DNA of 64,000 bases from Alkalibacillus silvisoli (GCF_039521975.1 NZ_BAAACZ010000009.1:1-64000), one strand, 5' to 3'; counted from the first letter of the stretch, positions 52,730-61,612 are shown. Numbers and translations: made by a program. The notes: generated by a model from the letters alone, not told the origin.

Positions 52730-53132
52730 TATGATGGAAACAGCAATGGAAAATTTAAAAGAGATGGTTGATGTTAATACGATTGTAGGTGATCCGATTG
52801 AAACTCCTGATAAATCAGCTGTAATCTTAACAGTTTCAAAAGTTGGTTTTGGTTTTGCATCAGGTGGAAGTGAATTTAATGGTCAATCTGAATCCAGTGA
52901 TGGTTCAGCGAACATGCCTTATGGTGGTGGTGCTGGTGGTGGTGTTTCAATTACGCCGATTGCTTTTTTAATTGTTAGAGCACATGATGTTAAAATGGTT
53001 CATCTTGATGAAGGCACTCATATAGTGGAAAAACTAATAGACTTAGCACCTCAAGCAGTTGAGAAAATTCAACATATGATTCAACAAAATAAAAATGTTA
53101 ACCCATATGGAACAACGAATACACCTGATTAA
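52707..53132 (+). CDS. ytfJ: Sporulation protein YtfJ (GerW family)
   Basis: A 141-residue protein of the YtfJ/GerW family. It has an N-terminal helix (HNMMETAMENLKEMVDVNTIVG) and a glycine-rich core (GGGAGGGVSITPIAFLIV, about 72-89). YtfJ is forespore-expressed, and GerW relatives take part in spore germination. The ATG is within the end of ytfI and has AAGAGGTGG upstream. Confidence 0.92.
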   Translation: MSEHPIHNMMETAMENLKEMVDVNTIVGDPIETPDKSAVILTVSKVGFGFASGGSEFNGQSESSDGSANMPYGGGAGGGVSITPIAFLIVRAHDVKMVHLDEGTHIVEKLIDLAPQAVEKIQHMIQQNKNVNPYGTTNTPD

Positions 53133-53204
53133 AAGCTATTGCTATAAAAGTCCTGTTAAATTTGCTAAAATTAAAGTGTAGAAAAGTATGACGGAGGGAC
53201 TTTA

Positions 53205-54185
53205 ATGGAGCAACAAATTGATAGCTTGTTCAATTGGTTAGACGAGACAACGTCTATTATTGAGCAAGAAGAAAATACACCTTACATTGAAGCATTAATT
53301 GCAGCTAGTAATTTACTTTTTGAACAACAGGTCCCTGAAGACCTTGAACCCAATTATCGTACTCAATTAACTAATCAGGTTAATGCTATTCAGTTTAGTG
53401 ACTTTGAACGTGAAGCTAGGCAGAAGGCGATGCAATTAGCTATTTTAAAAGGGATGAAAGGTGCTACTCAGCAACACCACTACATCACGCCTGAGACGAT
53501 CGGTGTTTTTATAGGTTATCTCATTACTAAATTTGTAGGTGGTCAAAATTCATATCGACTGTTTGACCCAGCATCTGGTTCGGGTAACTTATTATTAACT
53601 ATTTTGAATCAACAACAAAATATGGAGGTTGATTCGTACGGAAGTGAAGTTGATCCAACATTAATTAGGTTAGCTTTCAACAACACTAATCTACAAGAGC
53701 GAGAGATTGAGTATTTCCATCAGGATAGCTTGAAGCCTATACTTTTAGAACCAGTTGATGTGATTGCTTCTGATTTACCTGTTGGTTACTATCCTGATGA
53801 TGATACAGCGAGCTCTTATGAATTAAAAGCAGAAGAAGGTCACTCTTTTGCACATCATCTCTTTATCGAGCAAAGCATTAAATATACTAAGGAAGCAGGT
53901 TACTTATTTTTTGTAGTACCAAGCTTTCTTTTTGAAAGTGAGCAAAAAGACCAGCTTCAATCTTACTTAAAAGAGCATGTACACATTGTAGGTGTATTAG
54001 AACTACCGAAATCGATGTTCCAAAATGAAAAATTTTCAAGAAGCATATTAATATTACAAAAGAAAGGCCCTCAAACTAGGGACCCTAGAAAAGTAATGCT
54101 CGCACAATTACCCTCATTTAAAGATGTTGAAGCGACTAATAATGTCATCACTCAAATTGATCAATGGTTTAAGAATGATCGATAA
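53205..54185 (+). CDS. ytxK: Class I SAM-dependent methyltransferase (YtxK)
   Basis: A 326-residue protein resembling the N6 adenine DNA methyltransferase domain. HYITPETIGVFIGYL near residue 87 is the usual lead-in of Type I M subunits, and LFDPASGSGNLLLTIL at about 122-137 is the SAM-binding motif. The catalytic NPPY-type motif reads SDLPVGYYP at about 192-200, so the classical base-flipping tetrapeptide is not kept. There are no target-recognition or restriction genes nearby. It probably methylates something other than DNA. GGAGGG precedes the ATG. Confidence 0.88.
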   Translation: MEQQIDSLFNWLDETTSIIEQEENTPYIEALIAASNLLFEQQVPEDLEPNYRTQLTNQVNAIQFSDFEREARQKAMQLAILKGMKGATQQHHYITPETIGVFIGYLITKFVGGQNSYRLFDPASGSGNLLLTILNQQQNMEVDSYGSEVDPTLIRLAFNNTNLQEREIEYFHQDSLKPILLEPVDVIASDLPVGYYPDDDTASSYELKAEEGHSFAHHLFIEQSIKYTKEAGYLFFVVPSFLFESEQKDQLQSYLKEHVHIVGVLELPKSMFQNEKFSRSILILQKKGPQTRDPRKVMLAQLPSFKDVEATNNVITQIDQWFKNDR

Positions 54186-54202
54186 AAAAGGAGTCGTGTT
54201 TT

Positions 54203-55012
54203 ATGGGAGAAAAACGCGTCTTAACGGAGATAATGCGCTTTGAACAAGAAGTTGCTTCTTATGTTTCGAATGACTTTGAAAAGGTTTATGAAATATGGGT
54301 TCAAGACCAATTTAATAAATTACCCAAACGTGTACAAAGTAAATTCTTCGATAGCGTAGATCAATGGTTACTCTATACTTACACCTTTTTACAAGGTACA
54401 AATGCTCAAAACGAATCTTATAATCGAATTCTCCAAGTAGGGAGAACATATGATGAGCATGTAGAGAAAATTGAAGATTTAAGGCACCTGTCAATTGAAA
54501 AATTAAATTATTTAACAGACCAACAAGTGGCCAGAAATCGTGTTTATGCCTTTGTCCAAGGAGGAGTATCTGGTGCAGGTGGCTGGCTCTTACTTGGAGT
54601 GGACCTGCCCTTGATGATTGGCCTAAATTTAAGAACAGTCCAATTGATAGGAACTTGTTATGGTTATAACATGCACAACCCAATTGAAATGTTGATCGCC
54701 CTTAAAGTACTTCACGCCGGAGCTCTCCCTAAAAGACTTCAATATGAAGCTTGGCAAAATTTAAAGCATGATATTGACAAGTATGATTCCCTTATGTCAC
54801 AAGAAAAGCAACTGACGAACAAAACGTGGATAGAACAACCGTTAAAAAATATCTTTAAGACATTAGCGATTATAATGTTTCGCAAAAAATTGTTTCAAGG
54901 TGTTCCTTTAATTAGTGTAGGAATTGGTGCAACTGTTAATTACAAAACAGCTAAAGATATAAGTGATTTTGCTAAACGATTTTACCAATATCGTTTTATT
55001 CAAAAATCATAA
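54203..55012 (+). CDS. EcsC family protein
   Basis: A 269-residue protein with the EcsC layout: an N-terminal helical region, then glycine-rich hydrophobic helices (GGVSGAGGWLLLGVDLPLMI, about 119-138) and a membrane-associated C-terminus. EcsC of B. subtilis is encoded with the EcsAB transporter, but this is a stand-alone paralogue of unknown role. AAGGAG precedes the ATG. It starts 18 bp after ytxK, so the pair may be an operon. Confidence 0.85.
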   Translation: MGEKRVLTEIMRFEQEVASYVSNDFEKVYEIWVQDQFNKLPKRVQSKFFDSVDQWLLYTYTFLQGTNAQNESYNRILQVGRTYDEHVEKIEDLRHLSIEKLNYLTDQQVARNRVYAFVQGGVSGAGGWLLLGVDLPLMIGLNLRTVQLIGTCYGYNMHNPIEMLIALKVLHAGALPKRLQYEAWQNLKHDIDKYDSLMSQEKQLTNKTWIEQPLKNIFKTLAIIMFRKKLFQGVPLISVGIGATVNYKTAKDISDFAKRFYQYRFIQKS

Positions 55013-55040
55013 AAAATTGGGGTTATCCCCCAATTTTTTT
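55011..55040. terminator. Bidirectional terminator after the EcsC-like gene
   Basis: AAAAAATTGGGG and CCCCAATTTTTTT form a strong short-loop hairpin between convergent stops at 55012 and 55050. Confidence 0.9.
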
Positions 55041-55049
55041 ACGTTTATC

Positions 55050-55499
55050 TCATTTACCCATTTCAGGTCTAATGACTAAAACATCGACTTTAGAATATCT
55101 AGTGATGTGCTCTGATACACTTCCGATAAAAAAACGCTCTACTGTATTCATTCCTGTGGCTCCGCATATTATTAAATCTGCATTGTGTCGTGGGGCCACT
55201 TCTTTTGCGATTTTTACTTTTGGTGAACCATGTTCAAGGTCAGTCACCACGTTGTCAACACCAGCTTCTTCTGCTCGGGTCTGATAAGTTTTTATCAGCT
55301 CAAGTGCGTCATTTTGTACTCGGTCTGACACGCTACGATCGTATGCTTCAATCGTTGAATAAACCCGGGTGTCAACAACGTGAGAAATAATTAATTTGGC
55401 ATGATTACGTTTGGCGATGTCGATTGCTTTTTGAAAAGCAAAGTCCGATGCTTTAGAACCATCTACTGCTATGACAATGTCATGATATTCAAATGCCAT
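55050..55499 (-). CDS. Universal stress protein (UspA family)
   Basis: A 149-residue UspA-domain protein. The ATP-binding signature GATGMNTVERFFIGSVSEHI (a G-x2-G-x9-G-S type motif) is at about 117-136, and DIVIAVDGS marks the first strand. Its role is likely stress survival, but no specific function is visible. GGAGGTG precedes the ATG on the minus strand. Confidence 0.92.
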   Translation of the reverse strand: MAFEYHDIVIAVDGSKASDFAFQKAIDIAKRNHAKLIISHVVDTRVYSTIEAYDRSVSDRVQNDALELIKTYQTRAEEAGVDNVVTDLEHGSPKVKIAKEVAPRHNADLIICGATGMNTVERFFIGSVSEHITRYSKVDVLVIRPEMGK

Positions 55500-55659
55500 A
55501 TAGACACCTCCTTGTCTTGGTACGTCTATTGTACCATCATTATCAGAATATTCATACTAATATAAATATAGAGTTTGAACTTGTTTCGTTCATTTTCGAA
55601 AATAATCATGGTAAAATTAATTTATGGAAGGTCATCATAGTATGATTGGAGGCCTTAAT

Positions 55660-56418
55660 ATGAGACATGCTATTATAACAGCTGGAACTAAAGGTTTAGG
55701 AAAAAAGATGACAGAACACTTTTTGAACAAAGGGTATAGTGTGACTGCAACATATCGTCACGATCAAGCTAAAGCTGAAGAGCTTTTAGAGGAATTTCCT
55801 GAACATAAACATCAATTACATATTGAGCATTTAGATACGATGAACGTTTCGACCATTAACCAGGCAATTGATGGTGCTTATAAACGATTTGGACGAATTG
55901 ATTGTTTAATTAGTAATGCTGGACCTTATATCTTTGAAAGAAAAAAGCTGTTTGACTATACTGAACAAGAGTGGCATGAGATGGTTAGAGGGAACTTAGA
56001 TGCTTCTTTTTATTTACTTAAAAAATGCCTACCCATCATGCGATCTCAGCAATATGGACGAATTGTTTTCTTAGGATTTCAAGGTGTAGACCACAGCTCT
56101 GGGTGGATTTATCGTTCCGCTTTTGCCTCAGCAAAGGTTGGTTTAGCATCCTTAATGAAGACAGTTGCACTAGAAGAAGCAGAAAACAAAATTACCGCTA
56201 ACATGGTTGCTCCAGGTAAAGTCATTGACGAAATGAAAGAAGCAAACATTGTAAGCAGTAAGAAGATCACAACAACTGAAACACCAATTGGTAGACCAGG
56301 AACAGGTGAGGATATCGCGAGAGTAGTCGGTTATTTAAGTGACGAAGATTCGGATATGATTACAGGTTCTGTCGTTGAAGTGACTGGCGGATTAGACGTT
56401 ATTCATCGTCATTTATAA
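55660..56418 (+). CDS. ytkK: Short-chain dehydrogenase-like protein with altered active site
   Basis: A 252-residue Rossmann-fold SDR protein. TAGTKGLG at 7-14 is the nucleotide-binding loop, NAG at 86-88 and N112 are retained. The active-site YxxxK is instead F155-ASA-K159, and the usual Ser about 13 residues earlier is Gly142. Tyr151 lies one turn away. The protein may bind NAD(P) without normal reductase activity, or use other residues. Start ATG 55660 has TGGAGG 8 bp upstream; the longer frame from 55624 was rejected. Position near ald and ytkL suggests YtkK. Confidence 0.83.
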   Translation: MRHAIITAGTKGLGKKMTEHFLNKGYSVTATYRHDQAKAEELLEEFPEHKHQLHIEHLDTMNVSTINQAIDGAYKRFGRIDCLISNAGPYIFERKKLFDYTEQEWHEMVRGNLDASFYLLKKCLPIMRSQQYGRIVFLGFQGVDHSSGWIYRSAFASAKVGLASLMKTVALEEAENKITANMVAPGKVIDEMKEANIVSSKKITTTETPIGRPGTGEDIARVVGYLSDEDSDMITGSVVEVTGGLDVIHRHL

Positions 56419-56451
56419 ATCAGTTTCCACTTTTTTTGTAATCATGTTATA

Positions 56452-56467
56452 GTAAAAGCGGTTACAT
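56452..56467 (+). promoter_or_regulatory. Candidate CcpA-binding cre site at the ald promoter
   Basis: GTAAAAGCGGTTACAT fits the cre consensus (TGNAARCGNWNNCA) except for A in place of the first G. It overlaps the region just after a possible -10 box TATAGT (about 56449-56454), where CcpA would block initiation. ccpA itself is encoded in this window. Confidence 0.5.
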
Positions 56468-56501
56468 AAAATATATATTAATAAATGTAGGAGGATTAGT
56501 T

Positions 56502-57614
56502 ATGAGAATTGGAGTACCTAAGGAAATAAAAAATAATGAAAACCGTGTCGCATTGACTCCTGCGGGGGTTATGAGTTTAATAAAAGCGGGTCATGAACTT
56601 TATTTAGAGACAAACGCAGGTGAAGGTTCAAATTTCACTGATGAGCAATATAAAGAAGCTGGTGCAACGATCGTTTCAACAGCGAAAGAGGCTTGGAGTC
56701 AGGAGATGGTTATGAAAGTAAAGGAGCCATTACCTGAAGAGTATGATTACTTCTATGAAGGATTAATTTTATTTACTTATTTACACTTGGCCGCAGAGCC
56801 TGAATTAACAAAAGCTTTAACTGAGAAAAAAGTAGTCGGGATTGCGTATGAAACAGTTGAATCAAACCAAGGGACATTACCATTATTAACACCAATGAGT
56901 GAAGTCGCTGGACGTATGTCTTCTCAAATTGGTGCACAATTTTTAGAAAAATCACGTGGCGGTAAAGGTATTCTGTTAAGTGGAATTCCAGGAGTATCAC
57001 GTGGTAAAGTAACTATTATTGGTGGCGGTGTAGTTGGTACGAACGCTGCTAAAATTGCAGTCGGGTTAGGTGCTGATGTAACGATCATTGACTTAAGTCC
57101 TGAACGTCTACGTGAACTAGATGATATTTTTGGTAATCAAATTAAAACAGTGATGTCTAACCCATTAAATATCGAAGAACACGTAAAACATTCAGATCTA
57201 CTTATTGGTGCCGTACTAATTCCAGGCGCTAAAGCACCTAAGCTTGTTACCGATGCAATGATTCAACAAATGACTCCAGGTTCTGTCATTGTTGATGTAG
57301 CTGTTGACCAAGGTGGTATTGTTGAAACGGTTGATCGTATTACAACACATGACGATCCTACTTATGAGAAACATGGTGTTCTTCATTATGCTGTAGCGAA
57401 CATGCCTGGTGCTGTTCCTAGAACGTCAACGATTGGTTTAACGAACGTCACAGTTCCTTATGCATTACAATTAGCAAATAAAGGATTTAAACAAGCGGTA
57501 TTAGATAATGCTAACCTTTCTAAAGGGGTTAACACTTTAGATGGCTATGTTACATATAAAGCCGTAGCTAGCGCTCATGATTTAGACTATAAAGATTTAA
57601 ATGATTTATTATAG
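56502..57614 (+). CDS. ald: Alanine dehydrogenase
   Basis: A 370-residue NAD-dependent enzyme that converts L-alanine to pyruvate and ammonia. The N-terminal MRIGVPKEIKNNENRVALTP, the catalytic-site K-containing MKVKEPLPEEY near 69-79, the histidine in YLHLA, the NAD loop GGGVVGTNAA near 172-181 and the C-terminal VPRTSTIGLTN are all family hallmarks. It is linked with alanine use and sporulation in Bacillus. AGGAGG precedes the ATG. Confidence 0.97.
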   Translation: MRIGVPKEIKNNENRVALTPAGVMSLIKAGHELYLETNAGEGSNFTDEQYKEAGATIVSTAKEAWSQEMVMKVKEPLPEEYDYFYEGLILFTYLHLAAEPELTKALTEKKVVGIAYETVESNQGTLPLLTPMSEVAGRMSSQIGAQFLEKSRGGKGILLSGIPGVSRGKVTIIGGGVVGTNAAKIAVGLGADVTIIDLSPERLRELDDIFGNQIKTVMSNPLNIEEHVKHSDLLIGAVLIPGAKAPKLVTDAMIQQMTPGSVIVDVAVDQGGIVETVDRITTHDDPTYEKHGVLHYAVANMPGAVPRTSTIGLTNVTVPYALQLANKGFKQAVLDNANLSKGVNTLDGYVTYKAVASAHDLDYKDLNDLL

Positions 57615-57625
57615 GTTTTAATTTA

Positions 57626-57754
57626 AGCTCTGTTGAAGCCCGTTATTGTAATTGTATTCACGTTAGGCTGGATGCTTTTTAGACGAACCGGATTTCTCTA
57701 GTGTAGATGTAGACCAACAAAAGCAGATTTGAAGTGGATCTGTTTAATAGAGCC
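57626..57754 (+). repeat. Diverged MITE relative with GGCTCT ends
   Basis: A 129-bp segment starts AGCTCTGTTGAAG and ends CTGTTTAATAGAGCC, so the ends are inverted (GGCTCT core) and close to those of the 46422 MITE. The interior differs. A clean 8-bp flank duplication is not seen; only partial similarity of AT-rich flanks. It lies 12 bp after the ald stop codon. Confidence 0.6.
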
Positions 57755-57770
57755 AATTATTTATAAACTG

Positions 57771-57893
57771 AGGATGGGATATAAACTTAAAGGAGTATAA
57801 AGACGAACGATTTACTAATTTTCAATGGTTGCTTAGCATTCATCAAATTTTAGTAGTTCGGATTTTATACCGATCCTTTTGTCCCATCCTCGT
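57771..57893. repeat. Long imperfect palindrome, possible bidirectional terminator
   Basis: GAGGATGGGA at the left and TCCCATCCTC at the right are perfectly complementary, and inner blocks (ACGAACGATTTACTAAT against ATTTTAGTAGTTCGGAT) pair imperfectly. The 120-bp structure lies between the convergent genes ald and the M24 peptidase, where it probably ends both transcripts. Long GGATGGGA-type hairpins are common intergenic repeats in some Bacilli. Confidence 0.65.
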
Positions 57894-57899
57894 TGTTAA

Positions 57900-58994
57900 T
57901 TAAAGCATTTTTAACTGTTTTGGATATTGAGTAAGCCTCCTTGGACCATCTTCAGTCATTAACACATCATCTTCAATTCTAACTCCACCAACTCCTGGTA
58001 CGTATATTCCAGGTTCAATAGTAAAGGCCATTCCAACTTGTAGTGGGGCTTCATTATTAGAAGCCATTGACGGGAATTCATGAACGTCAATTCCAATACC
58101 GTGTCCAACCCGGTGTGTAAAGTATTCCCCGTAGCCAGCATCTTCAATCACTCGACGGCAAGCTTGGTCAATATGGCCGAGTGGTGTACCTACTTCACAT
58201 ACTTCAAGTGCCTTTTCTTGCGCTTTTAAAACAGTTTCATAAATTTCTTTATATTTATAATCGATGTTGCCGACAGCTACAGTACGTGTAATGTCTGAGC
58301 AGTAACCATTATAAACAACGCCGAGGTCCATTAAAACAAAGTCACCGTCTTCAATCACTTTAGTGCTTGGTGTACCATGTGGTGCTGAAGTTTTAGCACC
58401 TGATAAAACAAGAGTCGAGAATGACATATGTCTGATTCCTTTTTCTTTTAATGCGTATTCGACTTCAGCAATGATTTCTAGTTCTGTTTTACCAGGTTTA
58501 ATATGGCTGAAAGCTGTCTCAATACCAAAGTCCGCAAAACGAGCCGCTTCTTCCAAAATTTTAGCTTCTTCCTCATCTTTGATGACTCTTAATTCATTTA
58601 ATAGCTTCTGAGCGTGTACGACTTGTCCACTTCCCATTAAACTTTGAATCTGTTTAAAGCGTTCAACATTTAAATGGTCTTCTTCAACGGCGATGTTAAG
58701 AGGAATTCCATTGGCATCTTCTAACCATGTTCCAATTTTTACCCAAGGGTTTTCGTGATCAAAATAAGTAATCGTCTCATCTGTCCAACCAGCATTTTTA
58801 ATATCTTCTAATTCTAAAGCAGGAGCAATAATTACCTTCCTTCCATGAACATCTATGTATAAAGCAATCAAACGTTCATGCGCTTCAGCATAGAGATTAC
58901 TAAAGTAAAATACATTAGCTTTTGAAGTAATAAAAATCCCTTCAAAATCATTTTCCTTTAACCTTTCAATCAATCGATTAATTCTATTCTCCAT
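57900..58994 (-). CDS. M24-family Xaa-Pro peptidase
   Basis: A 364-residue metallopeptidase of the creatinase/prolidase (M24B) type, likely cleaving Xaa-Pro peptides in the cytoplasm. The C-terminal pita-bread fold has metal ligands in LMDLGVVYNGYCSDITRTV (two Asp), HRVGHGIGIDVHEFP (His), FTIEPGIY (Glu) and GGVRIEDDVL (Glu). Start ATG 58994 is chosen, because AGGGGTGA lies 6 bp upstream and includes the alternative GTG at 59003. It is convergent with ald. Confidence 0.92.
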   Translation of the reverse strand: MENRINRLIERLKENDFEGIFITSKANVFYFSNLYAEAHERLIALYIDVHGRKVIIAPALELEDIKNAGWTDETITYFDHENPWVKIGTWLEDANGIPLNIAVEEDHLNVERFKQIQSLMGSGQVVHAQKLLNELRVIKDEEEAKILEEAARFADFGIETAFSHIKPGKTELEIIAEVEYALKEKGIRHMSFSTLVLSGAKTSAPHGTPSTKVIEDGDFVLMDLGVVYNGYCSDITRTVAVGNIDYKYKEIYETVLKAQEKALEVCEVGTPLGHIDQACRRVIEDAGYGEYFTHRVGHGIGIDVHEFPSMASNNEAPLQVGMAFTIEPGIYVPGVGGVRIEDDVLMTEDGPRRLTQYPKQLKML

Positions 58995-59114
58995 AATTTT
59001 CACCCCTAAAAAGTTTATCCTATATGTGTTATCTTAACGGATAAAGGGAAATAAATGAATGATAGAGAAGTAATTACTTAAGAAAAATTTTAAAAATTCA
59101 GGAGGTTGATTGTG

Positions 59115-59795
59115 ATGAAAGTATCTTTTCATGGCCATTCAGTAGTAAAAGTCGAAACACCGAACCATACGATTTTAATTGATCCATTTATTTCTGGAAA
59201 TGATTCTTGTGATTTAGAGGTTGAGGGCTTAAAAGCTGATGTCATCTTATTAACTCACGGACATAATGACCACGTAGGTGATACAGAACAAATTGCTAAA
59301 AAGAACGATGCTCTAGTGGTTGCACCATTTGAATTAGCTACTTACTTAGGAAATAAAGGGTTAAATACTCACCCAATGCATATTGGAGGAGGTCATCAAT
59401 TTGACTTCGGTCATGTGAAATTAACACAAGCTTTCCATGGCTCATCTTATGATGAAGAAGATGGTACTATCGTGTATACAGGTATGCCAGCTGGTATTCT
59501 ATTAACTATTGAAGATAAAACAATATACCATGCCGGTGACACCGCATTATTCTCTGATATGAGATTAATTGGTGACTTAAATGAGATTAATTTAGCGTTC
59601 CTACCAATAGGAGACAACTTTACAATGGGTCCAGAAGATGCGAAATTAGCAGCTGATTGGATTAAAGCTGATAAAGTGGTACCCGTTCACTACAACACGT
59701 TCCCGTTAATAGACCAAGATGGTGAAGCGTTTGTTCATTCATTACAATCTGGTGTTGGTCATGTCATGAAGCCTGGTGATGAATTAGAGTTATAA
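59115..59795 (+). CDS. ytkL: UPF0173 metal-dependent hydrolase (YtkL)
   Basis: A 226 to 227-residue metallo-beta-lactamase-fold protein of UPF0173. The zinc motif THGHNDHVG has ligands H48, H50, D52 and H53, with further sites in AFHGSS, HAGDTALF and VPVHYNTFP. No substrate is established. ATG 59115 is chosen because GGAGG lies 9 bp upstream; upstream TTG and GTG codons are too close. A terminator follows. Confidence 0.92.
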   Translation: MKVSFHGHSVVKVETPNHTILIDPFISGNDSCDLEVEGLKADVILLTHGHNDHVGDTEQIAKKNDALVVAPFELATYLGNKGLNTHPMHIGGGHQFDFGHVKLTQAFHGSSYDEEDGTIVYTGMPAGILLTIEDKTIYHAGDTALFSDMRLIGDLNEINLAFLPIGDNFTMGPEDAKLAADWIKADKVVPVHYNTFPLIDQDGEAFVHSLQSGVGHVMKPGDELEL

Positions 59796-59820
59796 TACTT
59801 AGCCCATCTTTAAATTGAAG

Positions 59821-59864
59821 AATAAAACCGTTCGTGATGGTTTAACGTCGCGAATGGTTTTATT
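59821..59864 (+). terminator. Terminator after ytkL
   Basis: AATAAAACCGTTCGTGAT pairs with CGCGAATGGTTTTATT with a few G-T pairs and then AT-rich sequence. It lies 25 bp past the stop codon. Confidence 0.75.
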
Positions 59865-60005
59865 AATGAGGTTGGCTGTATCTACTCCATTATTGTTGTT
59901 TTCTTATTAATTTTTTTATCGTATAACAAAGGGAAATTGCTCAACTATATAACAGAAGGTATAATAGTAGCTATATATGAATGCGGAAGAAATTGGGTGA
60001 TTCGG

Positions 60006-61310
60006 ATGAGTACAAAGCATGAACAAATTTTGAATTACATAGAATCGCTGCCAGTTGGGATGAAAATCTCAGTCAGAGCAGTTGCAAAAGAGTTAGATGT
60101 TAGTGAAGGTACTGCTTACCGTGCGATTAAAGAAGCAGAGAATATTGGCTATGTTAGTACGATTGAGCGTGTAGGGACGATTCGAATTGAACAAAAACGA
60201 AAAGAAAACATTGAGAAACTTACTTTCGCTGAAGTGGTAAATATCATTGACGGCCAAGTATTAGGTGGAAGAAGCGGTTTGCATAAAACGTTAAATAAAT
60301 TCGTCATTGGTGCTATGAAGCTAGAAGCAATGATGAAATATACCGAAAAAAGCTCGCTATTAATCGTTGGTAACCGTGTTAAGGCGCAAGAGAAAGCGTT
60401 AAATGCCGGAGCTGCAATATTAATTACAGGTGGTTTTGATACAACAGATTATGTCAAAGGCTTAGCCGATCGCTACGAATTACCGGTGATTTCTTGTTCA
60501 TATGATACGTTTACAGTCGCTGCCATGATTAACCGGGCTATTTATGACCAATTAATCAAAAAAGAAATAGTGATCATTGATGACATTTATACACCAATTG
60601 ATGAGACTCATGTCTTGTATGAAGATGATTTAGTTTCAACATGGCATGCATTAAACGACCAAACGAAACATAGCCGGTATCCTGTTGTCAATAAACAAAA
60701 CCAGGTTGTGGGAGTTGTGACATCGAAGGATATCATTAATAAACGAATTGATTTGAAGATAGAAAAAGTTATGACAAAAAAGCCTATTGTTACTAAAGTA
60801 ACGACTTCTTTAGCAAGTGCTGCGCATACTATGGTATGGCAAGGCATTGAAATGATGCCAGTAGTTGATGAGGGTTATACATTCCAAGGGGTAATTAGTC
60901 GCCAAGATGTCATTAAAGGTCTACAAAGTAGTCAACGCCAACCGCAAATTGGGGAAACAATTGATGATTTAATTCATAAGCAGCTATACTCTCATGGAGA
61001 TCTAAATGAATTCTCAACCGAAATAACACCTCAAATGACAAATCAATTAGGAACATTGTCATATGGTGTTTTTGCCTCGTTAGTAACAGAGGCTTGTAAT
61101 CAAACGATGAAAAAAGAAAAAACAGGTGACATGGTGATTGAAAACTTATCAATCTTCTTCATGAAACCTGTCCAAATTGGAAGTCAATTAAGTGTATTGC
61201 CAGAGATACTGGAACATGGTCGAAAGTTTGCTAAGATCGATGTTCAAGTATTGTCTGATAACGAATTGGTTGGAAAAGCAATGGTAATGACTCAGTTTAT
61301 TAATCGTTAG
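60006..61310 (+). CDS. ytoI: DRTGG/CBS/hotdog-domain regulator (YtoI)
   Basis: A 434-residue multidomain protein. An N-terminal GntR-like winged helix (ISVRAVAKELDVSEGTAYRA, about 21-40) is followed by a DRTGG domain (about 75-190), a CBS pair (about 195-310, GVVTSKDIINK) and a C-terminal hotdog thioesterase-like domain. CBS pairs bind adenine nucleotides, so it is probably a nucleotide-sensing regulator; targets are unknown. ATG 60006 is used: GGGTGATTCGG precedes it and length then matches the family. The stop overlaps the convergent ytpI stop. Confidence 0.88.
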   Translation: MSTKHEQILNYIESLPVGMKISVRAVAKELDVSEGTAYRAIKEAENIGYVSTIERVGTIRIEQKRKENIEKLTFAEVVNIIDGQVLGGRSGLHKTLNKFVIGAMKLEAMMKYTEKSSLLIVGNRVKAQEKALNAGAAILITGGFDTTDYVKGLADRYELPVISCSYDTFTVAAMINRAIYDQLIKKEIVIIDDIYTPIDETHVLYEDDLVSTWHALNDQTKHSRYPVVNKQNQVVGVVTSKDIINKRIDLKIEKVMTKKPIVTKVTTSLASAAHTMVWQGIEMMPVVDEGYTFQGVISRQDVIKGLQSSQRQPQIGETIDDLIHKQLYSHGDLNEFSTEITPQMTNQLGTLSYGVFASLVTEACNQTMKKEKTGDMVIENLSIFFMKPVQIGSQLSVLPEILEHGRKFAKIDVQVLSDNELVGKAMVMTQFINR

Positions 61311-61612
61311 CCTAGGTCACCTGCTGCCTCAGCTTTTAAAATTTCTTGACGATAATGTTTGAATATTTTATACCCATATACAATTTGAGCTACACCTAAC
61401 GCTAAAAATATAATGGTAATAAATAGAGCAAATTGAGATTGATAATGAGCATATTGATTCATTCCAAAAGTAGAAATAAACAGCCCTAAGGCAATGCGTG
61501 CTTTACCATTGGTGTAGTGCATATATAATGGATTTTTATAATTTAAAATTCTTACTTTGAAATATAAATATAAAACAATGGATACGACAAAGATGCTAAT
61601 TAATATTGGCAA
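61307..61612 (-). CDS. ytpI: YtpI-like membrane protein
   Basis: A 101-residue protein with about three hydrophobic segments, at roughly 2-18 (LISIFVVSIVLYLYFKV), 39-58 and 62-82. It matches the YtpI family of Bacilli in length and in the QIVYGYKIFKHYRQEI end. Function unknown. A GGAGAG site precedes the ATG. It lies convergent and overlapping with ytoI by 4 bp. Confidence 0.82.
   Translation of the reverse strand: MPILISIFVVSIVLYLYFKVRILNYKNPLYMHYTNGKARIALGLFISTFGMNQYAHYQSQFALFITIIFLALGVAQIVYGYKIFKHYRQEILKAEAAGDLG

Noticed and set aside
53205..54185. Part of a restriction-modification defence system
   Set aside because: There is no specificity or nuclease gene nearby, and the catalytic motif is altered. 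It is the conserved YtxK gene in its usual place.
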